Source: Mycosarcoma maydis (lineage: Eukaryota > Basidiomycota > Ustilaginomycetes > Ustilaginales). From it: a stretch of DNA of 64,000 nucleotides. A model generated the notes under the pieces. The model saw only the letters and a list, made by a program, of their open reading frames with translations, was not told the origin of the DNA and ran no database searches. A program made the translations under genes and the position numbers. The DNA is taken from assembly GCF_000328475.2 (NCBI RefSeq), contig NC_026479.1:992001-1056000 (forward strand), read 5' to 3'. Shown here piece after piece: positions 20,937-31,822 of this stretch (position 1 is its first letter; each line of letters starts with the position of its first letter).

Positions 20937-21993
20937 CGTGCGTGAATTCATCAAATAATGAACCGCAGCCGACACGCATTCACCGACTCGTGAACGCTGT
21001 GTCGCTCCTCGATTTTGGGCGTCTCAATGCAAGCGCAGGTGGACTAGCGTTCTGAAGAAGGTCTTGGCACACCTTCATGCCAGTCGTGAGTCTTGGTTTG
21101 CCTCAGATGTTCATACCTTGTGCTCGCTTGCCAGCTACTTCGCATCCACTGATGCACGCTGCCTGCGGTATCTCGACGATGTGTCCGAAGTTTGTCTTGG
21201 CAGCCCGTTTCGAGGTTCGCTCGCGGCTGTCTCGCCTGCTCCGCCTGTCTTCTTCTGCCCCGTTCTCCTATTTCGATTGTCTTGGTGTGGTACACAAGTC
21301 GACACCTTGTTCAGAGCAACGAGACAACACAAACAACGATCGTCGCTCGTTTGTGCTCTTTCAGAGGCAGATGAAATGTCCTGTTGTCAGATGTGGGCGT
21401 GGCCTGGTGTCGCGAGGAGGCTGGCTGATAACTTAGCTTGTCGCTGTCGATTCATGTTTGCAGCTCGGCTTGCATCTGGAGCGTCAAGCACCAAGGTGCA
21501 ACACTCGTGACTCTGCTCGTGCACCTTCTGCAGATGAAAGGCCCTCGCCGTCCATCGATTCTCCGCACCAGCACCAGCACTTGCATCATTGGCAACAACA
21601 AACCCCCTAACCAAGCCAGCGGGTGGGACCTGCCAACGTCAGCTGCTCATACTACGCTAGCAATCCAACCAGCCAACTCAAGACACTCATAGGGATTCCG
21701 GCGTCTTGAATGCGATTGTCTCGCTTTGCCTCCTCTTTTGCCCTTCCCAGCTTGTATTCTAGCGAGGCCTCTTTGACCCAATCAACCTACCTCCCTGCTT
21801 GACCTGCTTGCCTTGCTGTCCTGTCTCTCTTCCTCCATCCATCTGGCCTTCCCTTCGTCTATCTTTCTCCGCCTCCTTTCACTCTCCCTTCCTCCACCAA
21901 CACCGTTCTCGTCTCACAAGTCCCTCTTTGGCAGTCGACTTAGGATCGTCTGCCATATACACAGTCTTTACTGCTTCTTGTCGTCGGTCTCTT

Positions 21994-21999
21994 TATAAA
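21994..21999 (+). promoter_or_regulatory. possible TATA box of the chitin deacetylase gene
   Basis: TATAAA sits in CTTTATAAAC, 93 bases before the ATG at 22092, inside a CT-rich leader region. The distance would allow a short 5' UTR. No experimental start site is known to me. Confidence 0.35.
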
Positions 22000-22091
22000 C
22001 ATTGCGTTTCGGGCGTCGTGGTTCTTCTCAACCTTCGTTCCCCCTTTACGCTCAGTCTCTGTGATTTCGCCCCTCATCGACTTTTCATATC

Positions 22092-23534
22092 ATGCGTCTC
22101 TCCGTCTCCGCCGCCACCATCGGCGCTGTGGTTTTGGCCGCTCCTCTGGTCTCCGCCGCTGGACGCCACGAGCGAGGCCTTGTCGACCCTTCGGAACACC
22201 CTGCCGGTCACCTGTTCCACAAGCGTGCCTCTGAGCACCACGGAATCACCAAGCGTCAGCTCTCCACCACTTCCAAAAACGGCATGCCTTACCCTCCTGC
22301 CGGTGCTGACCCGCCTCCCGCCAGCTCGCTGCCCCAGGCTTGGATCGACCGCTACAACCAAAAGAAGAATGCCGGTTTGATCCCCAACATCCCCCGATCC
22401 ATCACCGACCCCAACACGCGTGCCACCGTCTACCCTGCCGGCACCGACATGACCAACGTCTGCTCTTGGACTGTGCAGAAGTGTGATACAGGTGATATCT
22501 GGCTGGCTCCCGATAACTATGTCTCGATCACCTTTGACGACGGCCCCACTCCTCAGTCGCACAGCCTCATCGACTATCTCCAGGCGCAGAAGCAGACTGC
22601 TACCCACTTCCTCATCGGCAGTGCCATTGTATGGAACCCCGACGCGATGGATCTTTACGTCAAGGCTGATCCTCCCATGCACCTTGGTGTTCACACCTGG
22701 TCGCACACTCTTCAGACGGGCAAGACGGATCTCGAGATTCTCGGCGATCTCGGCTGGACCATGCAGATCATCTACGATCTGACCGGTTCCGTCCCTATGT
22801 ACTGGCGTCCTCCTGAGGGTGACGTCGATGCCCGCGTTCGTGCGATCGCCACCGAGGTGCTCGGTCTGCAGACCGTAATGTGGAACAAGGATGCCGACGA
22901 TTGGTGTCTGCGTCAGGGCACCGGCACCGCTCAGCTCCAGACCTGCACCACCGGCGTCGGCGCCACCAAGCAGGGCGTCATCCGTGAGATGACCAGCTGG
23001 GCCCAAACCACCAACCGTACCGGCTTCATCTCGCTTGAACACGAGACCACCGACCAGGCCATCGACGCCTTCAAGGAGTATCACCAGGCCCTCGTTCAAA
23101 ACAATTGGATTGCTGGTGCCGTGCCCGAACTCCAGGGGTTGCCTTACTACCAGAACCAGTGGAACCTCACCTCACGAAAGGAACGCGTCGACAGCATCTT
23201 GCCCACTCGTGATCCTATCAAGGTGGTCCACTCGGATGCTCCACGTGGCAGCAGGAGGGCTCCTGACACGAGCGCCTTTGCCAATCTTGATGGTAGTGGC
23301 GCTAGCGCTGGCGCTTCGTCCTCGGCAAGTGCAGCTGCGACCAGAACGCGTGGTTCATCTGCAGCATCCGCTGCTACCGGTTCTTCCAGCTCCTCTATCA
23401 GCTCTGGCAGCACTTCTAGCACCACGAATTCCTCCTCCAAGAGTCAGTCGAGTTCGGGTGCCACCCACTCCATCGCTGGCGCTTCCACCATCGGCTTTGG
23501 CGCTTTGGCTGTCGCTTTTGCTCTCTTGCTCTGA
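22092..23534 (+). CDS. chitin deacetylase, secreted and probably GPI-anchored
   Basis: One exon encodes 480 residues. It begins with a signal peptide (MRLSVSAATIGAVVLAAPLVSA), followed by a short basic pro-region with HKR and TKR dibasic sites. The NodB polysaccharide-deacetylase domain spans about 140-340. Its motif 1, TFDDGP, is near 147-152 (the catalytic Asp and the first metal-binding Asp), motif 2 is HTWSHT at 201-206 (two metal-binding His), and motif 3 is RPPEGDVD near 239-246. The C-terminus is Ser/Thr-rich and ends in a hydrophobic tail (STIGFGALAVAFALLL), typical of GPI addition. The enzyme would convert cell-wall chitin to chitosan. Smuts carry several such genes; I cannot say which paralog this is. 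It converges on POP4 across about 0.8 kb. Confidence 0.93.
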   Translation: MRLSVSAATIGAVVLAAPLVSAAGRHERGLVDPSEHPAGHLFHKRASEHHGITKRQLSTTSKNGMPYPPAGADPPPASSLPQAWIDRYNQKKNAGLIPNIPRSITDPNTRATVYPAGTDMTNVCSWTVQKCDTGDIWLAPDNYVSITFDDGPTPQSHSLIDYLQAQKQTATHFLIGSAIVWNPDAMDLYVKADPPMHLGVHTWSHTLQTGKTDLEILGDLGWTMQIIYDLTGSVPMYWRPPEGDVDARVRAIATEVLGLQTVMWNKDADDWCLRQGTGTAQLQTCTTGVGATKQGVIREMTSWAQTTNRTGFISLEHETTDQAIDAFKEYHQALVQNNWIAGAVPELQGLPYYQNQWNLTSRKERVDSILPTRDPIKVVHSDAPRGSRRAPDTSAFANLDGSGASAGASSSASAAATRTRGSSAASAATGSSSSSISSGSTSSTTNSSSKSQSSSGATHSIAGASTIGFGALAVAFALLL

Positions 23535-24349
23535 GCTTCACCATACGGCTCAGCCCCACACCTCGGACTTCTCTACCATCATCGTAGAGGAAACTTTTGG
23601 AAGGTGCCGCATCAACATACATTCATTGTATCGACACAGCGGTGGCTCGCTCGCTGTCTGTCTGCTCTCTTTCTCTTCTTCGATGCTCTACAATTCTTAG
23701 CCACTCTTTTTTTTTGCTCTTCCCCTCGTTCTGTCACTCCCATATTTGCTTGCACCGGTCTCGTTGTTCATAATCGATGCCTTCCTCTCCGCCGCCCTCT
23801 CCCAAAAGCCGAAGGAGAGTGACATTGGTTGGATTTGAGGAAGGAGATCCTTTTAACTCATCTTTCGTGTTGTTTTCTTTGTGGTCTTGATGTGCAACAT
23901 TCTGTCTTGTCTTTTACAGATGTCGGGGCTAGCTTGGAATCAGATCGGGCCACGCCGGGGTGTTATGAGTCGGTCGCGTGATGATCGAGCTTGAGTAGGC
24001 TGCCGTTCCGCACTCCTATGAGCGGGGCGTGACACGCTAGAGGACGGGAATGAGGTGTTTGAGGTGAACGGCGCGAGCGCTGGGCATGATGTCAGCAAAC
24101 GGGTTGTGTAACATCCGTCGAAGCGGCTTGACAGATCGCGCAGATCCGTGGTCGACGACTCCTATCTCACCGCTCTCGGCTCGTTCGAGGATGCCAGAGG
24201 TTCTGCTGTCTAGACGCTATGCATCTTGGATGTATTCGGAAGGAGAAAACGATACAGTGTTTTACAGATTTGCACGGTAGTGTGGTTTGGCTGCATGCGC
24301 CTGATTTGCGTGAATACGGCGAATACAAATCCAATCTAGGCGATGCATA
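23535..24349. other. convergent spacer, chitin deacetylase / POP4
   Basis: These 815 bases lie between two stop codons. The first 350 bases are T-rich and are probably the deacetylase 3' UTR. No gene, RNA or heptad array is visible. Confidence 0.4.
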
Positions 24350-25429
24350 TCAAAAGTCGATGGTAGGTCGTGCCTTGTACTTTCGAGTAGCTCTCGAAGG
24401 CAGCGTATGCATCATGTGGTTGCCATGAAGTTCGAAGCGAAGGTGACCTGGATCCGCCGAATGCTGAGTAGAAGCGAGAGGCACCTTGATCGCAAACACA
24501 GCGTTCTTCTTGGGTATGGTGCGAGTTGCGCTGCATCGTGCCTCTCGATTTTCGCTTGACACCTTGGGTGGTATCGCGATGATGATTGTATGTTCGGTCT
24601 CTTTGACCACGAGACCGTGTTGAGAGACAAGAGAAGGGTTGGCAGCACGAACCACCTCGATCTCTGCTCCGCAGAGATCAGCCTTTATCAACGATGCTTG
24701 AACCGCGCTGACGGTGCCTGAAGACATGGTGGCGAGATTCCTCTCATCGAATTGCGTATTTGGCACGAGCTGGCCCTTGCCGTTGATCGCGACAATATTG
24801 AGCAATTGCTGGATGTAGGAGCGCCACATATCATGCAGCGGCTTTACAAGCTCGTAGCTGATGTTGGAGTCGACTTGCTCCAGTCCCATGCGTTTGCGCT
24901 GTGAGCGACTGAGCGGCTTTTTCGAAGCCGCATCGATCTTTTTCGCCTGATTCGTCCGATGACGAGGTACGGATTGCAAGCGTTTCAGCTGCTTCGTGGC
25001 ATCCGCAAGCAGACGTTGTTTGGTTTTGACAAGCTCTTTGCTTGCAGTTACATGCTCATCGCCTTCTTGCTCATGCTGGATCGCGGATTGTTGAGACCGA
25101 GCGCGTTTGTTTGCAAGAGCTCGAGTCTTTGCAGATCTAGCTGTTGCGATGCGCAGCCTCTTGAGCTCTGACAGCTCGCTCTTGACTCTCCTCTTGCGCT
25201 TGATAAGCTTGCGTTCGGCTAGAATGCGAGCATCGACATCGCTACCACCGGGTTTTGGGCGAGCGCGATCGAGATTGGTAATCTGTATACGACGGTCCTG
25301 CAATCGTTCACGGTAGTACTGCGATACTTGTGAATCCGAAATGTTGTCGGCATTCAAAGCTGCTCGCAGCACCTGGTGTACTGCACTTGCAGAGCCAGAG
25401 CCGCTCGTTTCCATGTAGGTGCCATCCAT
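24350..25429 (-). CDS. POP4: RNase P / RNase MRP subunit Pop4 (Rpp29)
   Basis: One exon encodes 359 residues. The C-terminal third has the Rpp29 fold: a helix PLHDMWRSYIQQLLN near 198-213, then beta strands SLIKADLCGAEIEVVRAANPSLV, GLVVKETEHTIIIA, KKNAVFAIKVP and RFELHGNHM. The N-terminal half is a Lys/Arg-rich helical stretch (KRKRRVKSELSELKRLR). Pop4 is a protein subunit of the RNA enzymes that process the 5' end of pre-tRNA and pre-rRNA. Length and layout fit fungal Pop4 with an extended basic N-terminus. The start is the first ATG of the frame, MDGTYMETS. Heptad repeats begin about 110 bases upstream. Confidence 0.88.
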   Translation of the reverse strand: MDGTYMETSGSGSASAVHQVLRAALNADNISDSQVSQYYRERLQDRRIQITNLDRARPKPGGSDVDARILAERKLIKRKRRVKSELSELKRLRIATARSAKTRALANKRARSQQSAIQHEQEGDEHVTASKELVKTKQRLLADATKQLKRLQSVPRHRTNQAKKIDAASKKPLSRSQRKRMGLEQVDSNISYELVKPLHDMWRSYIQQLLNIVAINGKGQLVPNTQFDERNLATMSSGTVSAVQASLIKADLCGAEIEVVRAANPSLVSQHGLVVKETEHTIIIAIPPKVSSENREARCSATRTIPKKNAVFAIKVPLASTQHSADPGHLRFELHGNHMMHTLPSRATRKYKARPTIDF

Positions 25430-25535
25430 TCCGTAGAACCCTCAGAATATCCGAGCGAGGCTGTTCTTGGTTCCGATTATCGAATGGCTCGGGTGCCTGT
25501 TGCTATCCAAGAGGACGAGAATCAAAGGTTGAAGC

Positions 25536-25602
25536 AATCGTGAATCACGAATCGTCACTTTCAAAGCAGCGAGCTCATATACATTCACGAATAATCGTGA
25601 AT
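25536..25602. repeat. AWTCRYG heptads upstream of POP4
   Basis: AATCGTG-AATCACG-AATCGTC lies at 25536-25556, and ATTCACG followed by AATCGTG lies at 25583-25602. The mix of orientations creates short inverted repeats. Confidence 0.9.
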
Positions 25603-26418
25603 CTCTAAATTTCAATCTTGAACCCTGAATTTCATCGGGTTCCGATACAAATGCTGCCCAGATCCGATTCAGGTTTGCCTCGCGACGTTTTTCGTGAAAA
25701 AATTCCCCTTTTGTTTTCGACGCTGCTAATTTCGAACGAGCCACATGGGATCAAAGCTTGAAAGTCACGACATGAGCTTGATCCAAGTAGCTCTGCTCTC
25801 AAAACTGCGTATGTTCGAGTCTTTTGTGGTTCTGAGCTATCAGACGTGTACGTATTCGGGTTTTGCAAATCTCACGTATAGAGTCGTGCTTGTTGTTCAC
25901 GTTTCACGATTGCTTGAGCTTCCCGCAAGGCTTTCTTTTGCGTCGTCGGTCAGAATTGGTTCGGTGGTGCGCATCTGCGTTCGAATCTGCTCATGGCTGA
26001 CCGGCAGATATCGCAAACACGTTCTCAATTCTGAGTCGAGAGTGACGCCCTGTGAGTTGCTGTGCTGTGACTGGCGTCAGAGAGGAATCGTGAATACAGC
26101 GGATGAAGCAGGATTCAAGTTCAATTCATCTCGGTCTGACGAGATTTTGATTACTGGCCGAGATGAAGCCCCGCTCGTGCAACGGAGCTACATTAGCGAG
26201 GAGGCCGGAACCATCTCTGCGTGGATTCTTCAGGAGCCGCAAAAACTTCTCACGCGGCCCAAGCACCACATTGCCGAGCAGCGGACGTGGCACACAGAAG
26301 CAGGGCTCAAGCTTAGTCTCTTCGAGTAAGAATCGTGAATGAATTGGCGGATTCCGGACTCTCGGTTAAAATTCGTACGCCCAACCATCAATTCAAGTTT
26401 CGCTGCCTACAAAACAAA

Positions 26419-26436
26419 AATCACGAATCACGAATC
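26419..26436. repeat. AATCACG heptad pair
   Basis: AATCACG-AATCACG-AATC is a direct pair of heptads in the POP4/velvet gene desert. Further single units lie nearby at 26581 and 26637. Confidence 0.9.
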
Positions 26437-26845
26437 GGTTCGCTTACTCTGACGTTGGGATCCCTTATCCTTAATAAAAAAGGAAACAAAGAAAGTCTAT
26501 TGTGTTGATGCGTAAATTTCGCCATCCGGTTGAGTGCAAATTCGAGCAATTTTGACACAAGATGGTCCATAGAAGATTCAGATTCACGATTAGCATACGA
26601 TCGACTGTCCTTTCTGCTGCCATTGATTTCGAACCGTGATTCACGATTGAAAGATTATGGAAAAGTCGCCGCCGCACGTTGCAGGTAACCACGCTATTCT
26701 GCCAGAATCGCGATAGCCGCCGGCGGCAAGGCATGATTCGTGGTACTGGCTAGCAGTCAGTGTCCGCCTCACGCCTTGGTTTCAGTAGTGTTCGCTCCCA
26801 GATTTGTGAACGATCCTTAGTTTTTCCAGATGGTCCACATTGATC

Positions 26846-26875
26846 GTTTCCGTTTCCGTTTCCGTTTCCGTTTCC
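26846..26875. repeat. (GTTTCC)5 hexamer repeat
   Basis: Five exact tandem GTTTCC units, flanked by near matches. This is a simple hexanucleotide repeat with no coding context. Confidence 0.95.
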
Positions 26876-27993
26876 GTTGCTGTTCTTCGTTTCTTACGTT
26901 CAGACGACACTAGAGAGACCTATGGTTAAAAGTACAGTAGATCACATTGCGCTTGTGCCTACCTGGCGCGGGAGGTAGCATTCATGGTGTTTGCCGAGCC
27001 CAGAATGGCCAGGCAGGACCAAGAGGACATCGACGGTCGGGGTACCAAAATTGGACAGATTCTCGCTCGGATCTTGTATGGAGGCCCGGACAGATCTGAT
27101 ATTGATTTGGCGCCCCGTTGGCGCTTCAATCTTTCGCTGTTTACTCGGTGCCGAAAAGTCGTCAGAGCAGATACAGGTCATAAGCTTGAGGGCTACTGCA
27201 AGCTGTGCGGATTGCAGACAGGCGCATCAGAAGTTCGCCTTGACATGCTTTGGCCAGATCATGCATCTGATTGTTTCCTCGGAAGGGGTCGCCGCGACAC
27301 TCTGGCTTACTTGATGTCTTCACATTGATAATCAGAGAGGGTTGACAAATAGTCAATGACACTATTCCAAGTCCGTTCGCAGAGGATAATCAGATTCACG
27401 AAGGTTGGCGGCGTCCATCACGGGGTGAAATGGCGAACGGGCTTGACCAAGGTCTTGCGCCGAAAGAATCTGGCGATGTTTGACTCCCGACCCTCGCTTG
27501 CACTTAGGAAACGCTCGATGCATCTGTAGCTGCATCAATGGAAGTGCTAGGCGCGAGGTAGCACTGCCGGCCCTCCCGACAGTCTTGAGTCGCTCCAATC
27601 ACGAATGTAGAAGAAATTCATCACAGCTCAGAAACAGAAACCGCCTCCGGATTTTTGTGGGCACGAGGCAGGTGGGCCAGGCTGTTAGCTCTTCGCATCT
27701 GTTCCTGCCTCGAGTCGAATTCATTACAAACGCCCAAGGGCACCAAATCGTAAATCTTGTCAATCGTGAATGTTGCTGTAGCAACCAACCTTTTGGCGAA
27801 AGATCTGGGACGATTTTGATCTGTCACACAGCCTACGCTCGACAACGCTCGACAGGCTAGCTTCAAAGAAAGCAGAGAAGAGGAAAAAAAATGTAAACAA
27901 ACCAGAAAGCTTATTTAGTGACAACCATTCGTAATTTACGTTTGGAGCTTGGTCTGGACTCTTTTAGGACTTAGCCGGTGTCTGACATACTGT

Positions 27994-28024
27994 AGCTACA
28001 GAGCGGCAGGGAGCCGCCGTAGCT
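27994..28024. other. imperfect hairpin
   Basis: AGCTAC and GTAGCT form the outer arms; GCGGC and GCCGC form the inner arms around an AGGGA loop. The left arm is also part of the 10-base palindrome TGTAGCTACA. A structured RNA or a DNA-binding site are both possible; there is no direct evidence for either. Confidence 0.45.
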
Positions 28025-30403
28025 TTCTCGGTGTCTGAGTGTCCAGACGGTGGATGCGCTGGCAATCTTACCCCGTTGCCTGTTTCCCATAATCACAACT
28101 GCGTTTAAAGTTGCCGACCTTCACGCATGAGATCAACTCTAGCTCAGACAGATCATACAAGATACAATCAGCCACACCCCTTACGCTTGGCCTGGCGTGA
28201 TCTGCGAGGATTCGGCTTCGTGCTTTCCAAGCTGCAATTTTGCTGTAAGGCAGAGTTCGCTTGATTGGCGTATCAGTCTGATTGTCATCATTTAAACAAG
28301 ATGCAAGATTACGAAATGTAGGTTGGAAATAGCAAAACCAACATTACTGTCGGAAAGCTGTCAATCGTGAATCTCTTCCCGGGTCATTTTCGACATGGGA
28401 ATGCGATCTCTGTCCCAGACATCTGTGCTGAAGAAGAATCCTTGTCGATGCGATGGATGCTCTGATGGATACTGTGGATATGCAGCGGGCTCAAAGACAG
28501 CAACTTTGCTGCTGTTGTTATCCGACATTAGCAGCACACCTGCATAAAACTCAAATGGGCGACTCTTCCCGCCATTTCCCCTCTTCCGAGCCTCATCTCA
28601 ATTCTGGCTCCAGTGCCCAGCTTCTTGCCGAAGTGGTGCCTGGCCACATACCCTCCGGACAACCAGAAAGTCGCGATTCTCGCGGTGCTCGTGCTGCTCG
28701 TGCTCCTCTTCTTCCCTTTCTCTAGTCAGGACACATGTCGAATTGATTCACCCGGAAACATGAAGAAGCTGTCTAGACCGCACATCCGCCATCTGCGTGT
28801 GATCCCTTTCGCACTTCTCTTACACTGCCATCGAGTATTGGACTCCCTCGATGCGTGCGAGAGCACCAGATCAGTTGCACTGCCACAAACGTCTTTCTCT
28901 TGGCGCAATGTACCTGAGCAGCTGAAAATGTGGCTTGGATGCTTCGCACAACGAACTGCGAGCTGGGAGATCCTCGAAACTTATGCTGATGATCCCCTCG
29001 CATGCGTCTCGTGCTTGAATTGACTTGACTCTGTCTGACTACCCGCATTTTCCTTTGTCATGCTTGTTCTCTGTCCGGCCAAACTCATCTTGATACTTCC
29101 ATTTAGCACTTGACTGTGTTGTATCGCGTATCGCTTATCCGGCATTTCTCCGCTTTGCTCTGCAACTGTTTGTCGGGTTGGTTCCGACTGCTCTCACTCC
29201 CGACTCGGCAAACAGAAAGCAGCACACTCGCTCGTCCCCTAGCTCGCGCTGTTTGCACGTACTCCATCAAGCTTGACCAGGAACAACGTCAACTCCCGTT
29301 TCATTCTCGACTTTGACCACCTCGAATACAGGAATCTCGGCCCTCAAATCGGATCTTCCGACCAGCAAGGCCTGGTTCGATTGCATCACACCACCTGCGT
29401 CTTTAGGTTTAGCACCTTGCCGCCAGCACTTTTCCTACGGGCTTCAGGGCGTAGTCACGGAACTTGTGGTATAACTTCGACCCCCTACTTTCTATTACTC
29501 GATTACGATCAACTAGCCCTTCATGTTCCGATCTCGAACAGTCAACGACGTAGTCTGACCTGATGCACTCTCCGCCACACAGGTTGTAGCACCAAGTTCA
29601 CTCTATCTAGTTCCAGCAACCACGTTAGCCACATTTCACGTACTGACGCAAGTTCAACAAGGCGGCTCACCCTAGCTTGACTCTCCTCAGACACATTCGA
29701 TAGTAAGTATGCCCAACTGGCTTGATCGGCCATTCGCCAATCAACCAAAAGAGACCATTTGGCATCACCCACCTCAGCCAACGACAGGAAATGCGAGCCC
29801 ACATACCATCACTAAGCCCACAGCAGTGAAGGTCGAGGTGCGTCTGTCGTCACACTGTCTTCAACAGCTTCCATATCTCATCCGAAACTCCATTGTTTGA
29901 TGATTGCCGCCAGCCACTTTAGGACGCATCGAGGGCCGACCAAGGTTCGACTTCGCTTTCGTGCGCTACAACAATAGACTGGGAGCTTGCACAGGCGGCT
30001 TATACCCACCCTGGGAACATTCCGCCGAGGCGAGTCGCGGGTGTCAAACGTAGTTGTTGTTGCTGCTAGAGGGTGGGATCAATCGTTCCGACTTTTGTGA
30101 ACACGGCGTGTCGTCATGTAATACTGCCTCACTTACTGACGTGCCGACTTGCACTTCATTGTTCTGGTCGCTTCATTCTGTCATGCAGTACGATCCCGCT
30201 CGCGCTTCCCTCCCACTGAAATCGCCATTGTTCGGGTTCGGCTTCGTCTTTGGTTGGCCCATCTCCGCCCAAAACACCGTGCCTCGATCTACTGGGCTCG
30301 GCTTTGCGTGCAAGGGGAAACCTGCTTGGCAACAAGCGGCGAACTTGACAATCAGAGAGTGTGTTGCAGCAGATTCGCAGCAAATTCTCCAAGCCCACCC
30401 ACA

Positions 30404-31822
30404 ATGTCGCGTTCCGATACCGACGGACGCGACACCAGTTTTGCAAGTCGCAACGGTGTTGGCGGTTCGCAACTTTCTGAGCCTCCTTCACAGCGTCGCG
30501 AGCGACCCGATTACGGGTATGCAGTGGAAGAGACCCACCGACCTCACACGGCACAGGAACGATTCCCGGATTCGCATGGTCAGCGTTCAGCTCCTGATCT
30601 GTACTCGCGCGACTCGGACCGATTTTCCTACCATAGAGGTGACACTTTGACGCCAGCGCAGGAGAGGTCTTACCAGCGCGAGCTCGAATTGATGAAGGCT
30701 CGCGGAGAGCAAGAGCGCTCGTACGGTGGCGCTTCAGCATCACGGTCAAGCCGTCCATTAGAAGCAGATCACCATTATGGGGGCATGCCTCTGACACGTG
30801 GCTTGGTCGACGACTTCGCACCCGAACCAATGGCGAGCAGCGGAAGACCCAATCTCGAGGGGTTCTCGCGCGTCGAGAACGGTAGGCGGTATCGACTGGT
30901 CGTGGTTCAGCATCCGAGTCGTGCGCGAATGTGTGGCTTCGGCGACAAGGATCGACGTCCGCTCAGTCCGACGCTAATTGTCAAACTAATCATCACTGAA
31001 GAAGCGACGGGCGAAGAGATCAGTCCGTGCGAAGTCAACACGTCGCTCTTCCTGCTCGCTACAGATCTTTGTCATCCGGACGATCTCATGCTTGCACCAA
31101 GAAATATTCTTGTGCATCATCATGCCTCTTCGCTTTCCTCTAATCCCATCCAGCATGGCGGTGCCGGTGGATATGCAACCGACGAATTTGGGCATCGATC
31201 CGGTTCAAGTTTGGGCAACTTTGCTGCTGACGGTGGTGGTCCTTGCGATGATGGCTATCGCTCCAGCACTCATCCGCAGCATGCGTCCGAATCTACAGGA
31301 GCAGCAGCGTTGCCGTTGTCCTCGTCGTCAATGAACCCCTACGATCGATCACCTCACGCATCGTCATCGATCCAGTTTGGCGGCGGCGGCAATTTTGCGC
31401 AGCAGAGCCAAGCAGAATCGTACACCCGAAATCTAGTGGGAGCTGCCGTAGCCAGCGCCTCGGTGCTCAAGGATGAGCAAGACAAGTGGTGCACATTCTT
31501 CGTCTTCCAAGATATTTCGGTCCGCACCGAGGGTGTTTACCGCATCAAGCTCATGTTTGTGAATCTCGAAGTAAGCGGTCGTGTGGGAACGGGTGTCGCT
31601 GACGCACTCGCAGAAACCTACACGGACGCTTTCACCGTCTACTCTCCACGACGTTTTCCTGGAATGTTGGATCCAACACCGCTTTCTCGAAAACTGGCCT
31701 CGCAGGGTATCAAGATTCCTGTTAGAAACGATAAAAAGAAGCAACGCAGGCGTAATGACGAAGGAGGTGACGGCATGGGCGATTACGATGGAGCGTCTGG
31801 TGGTGACGAAGACGACGAGTGA
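30404..31822 (+). CDS. velvet-domain regulator, VelB-like
   Basis: The protein is 472 residues from MSRSDTDGR. The velvet domain is split. The first half starts near residue 162 (YRLVVVQHPSRARMCGFGDKDRRPLSPTLIVKL). The second half starts near 344 (VGAAVASASVLKDEQDKWCTFFVFQDISVRTEG) and runs on to SPRRFPGMLDPTPLSRKLASQGIKI. A low-complexity insert of about 110 residues separates them, as described for VelB-type proteins. The tail is basic then acidic (KKKQRRR...GGDEDDE) and may contain a nuclear signal. Velvet proteins are fungal DNA-binding factors with an NF-kB-like fold that control development and secondary metabolism; smut velvet genes affect spore formation. The frame is open upstream to 30149, but MSRSDT is the first plausible start. 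Ortholog identity is not resolved. Confidence 0.9.
   Translation: MSRSDTDGRDTSFASRNGVGGSQLSEPPSQRRERPDYGYAVEETHRPHTAQERFPDSHGQRSAPDLYSRDSDRFSYHRGDTLTPAQERSYQRELELMKARGEQERSYGGASASRSSRPLEADHHYGGMPLTRGLVDDFAPEPMASSGRPNLEGFSRVENGRRYRLVVVQHPSRARMCGFGDKDRRPLSPTLIVKLIITEEATGEEISPCEVNTSLFLLATDLCHPDDLMLAPRNILVHHHASSLSSNPIQHGGAGGYATDEFGHRSGSSLGNFAADGGGPCDDGYRSSTHPQHASESTGAAALPLSSSSMNPYDRSPHASSSIQFGGGGNFAQQSQAESYTRNLVGAAVASASVLKDEQDKWCTFFVFQDISVRTEGVYRIKLMFVNLEVSGRVGTGVADALAETYTDAFTVYSPRRFPGMLDPTPLSRKLASQGIKIPVRNDKKKQRRRNDEGGDGMGDYDGASGGDEDDE

Larger units (their letters stand above)
25430..30403. other. 5-kb gene-poor divergent region, POP4 / velvet gene
   Basis: The longest stretch in the window without a supportable gene. 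Heptads are scattered through the left 3 kb (25536-25602, 26088, 26330, 26419-26436, 26581, 26637, 27393, 27597, 27749-27770, 28363), and I see none from about 28.4 to 30.4 kb. It also holds a (GTTTCC)5 run and a hairpin at 27994-28024. The right part, with a GTAAGT-like donor at 29702, could be a long, spliced 5' leader of the velvet gene. The longest open frame (25745-26329, 194 codons) resembles nothing I know. Confidence 0.45.

Noticed and set aside
22074..23099. 341-codon open frame antisense to chitin deacetylase
   Set aside because: Same reason: the sense strand has a signal peptide, NodB motifs and a GPI tail, and the antisense product has only low-complexity sequence.
25745..26329. 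194-codon open frame in the gene desert
   Set aside because: It begins near heptad repeats, shows no domain or conserved-looking pattern, and has codon use unlike neighbours. Kept as unproven.
28613..29023. 136-codon open frame with a hydrophobic helix upstream of the velvet gene
   Set aside because: There is one hydrophobic stretch only, and it lies in a probable long leader. Not enough to call a gene.
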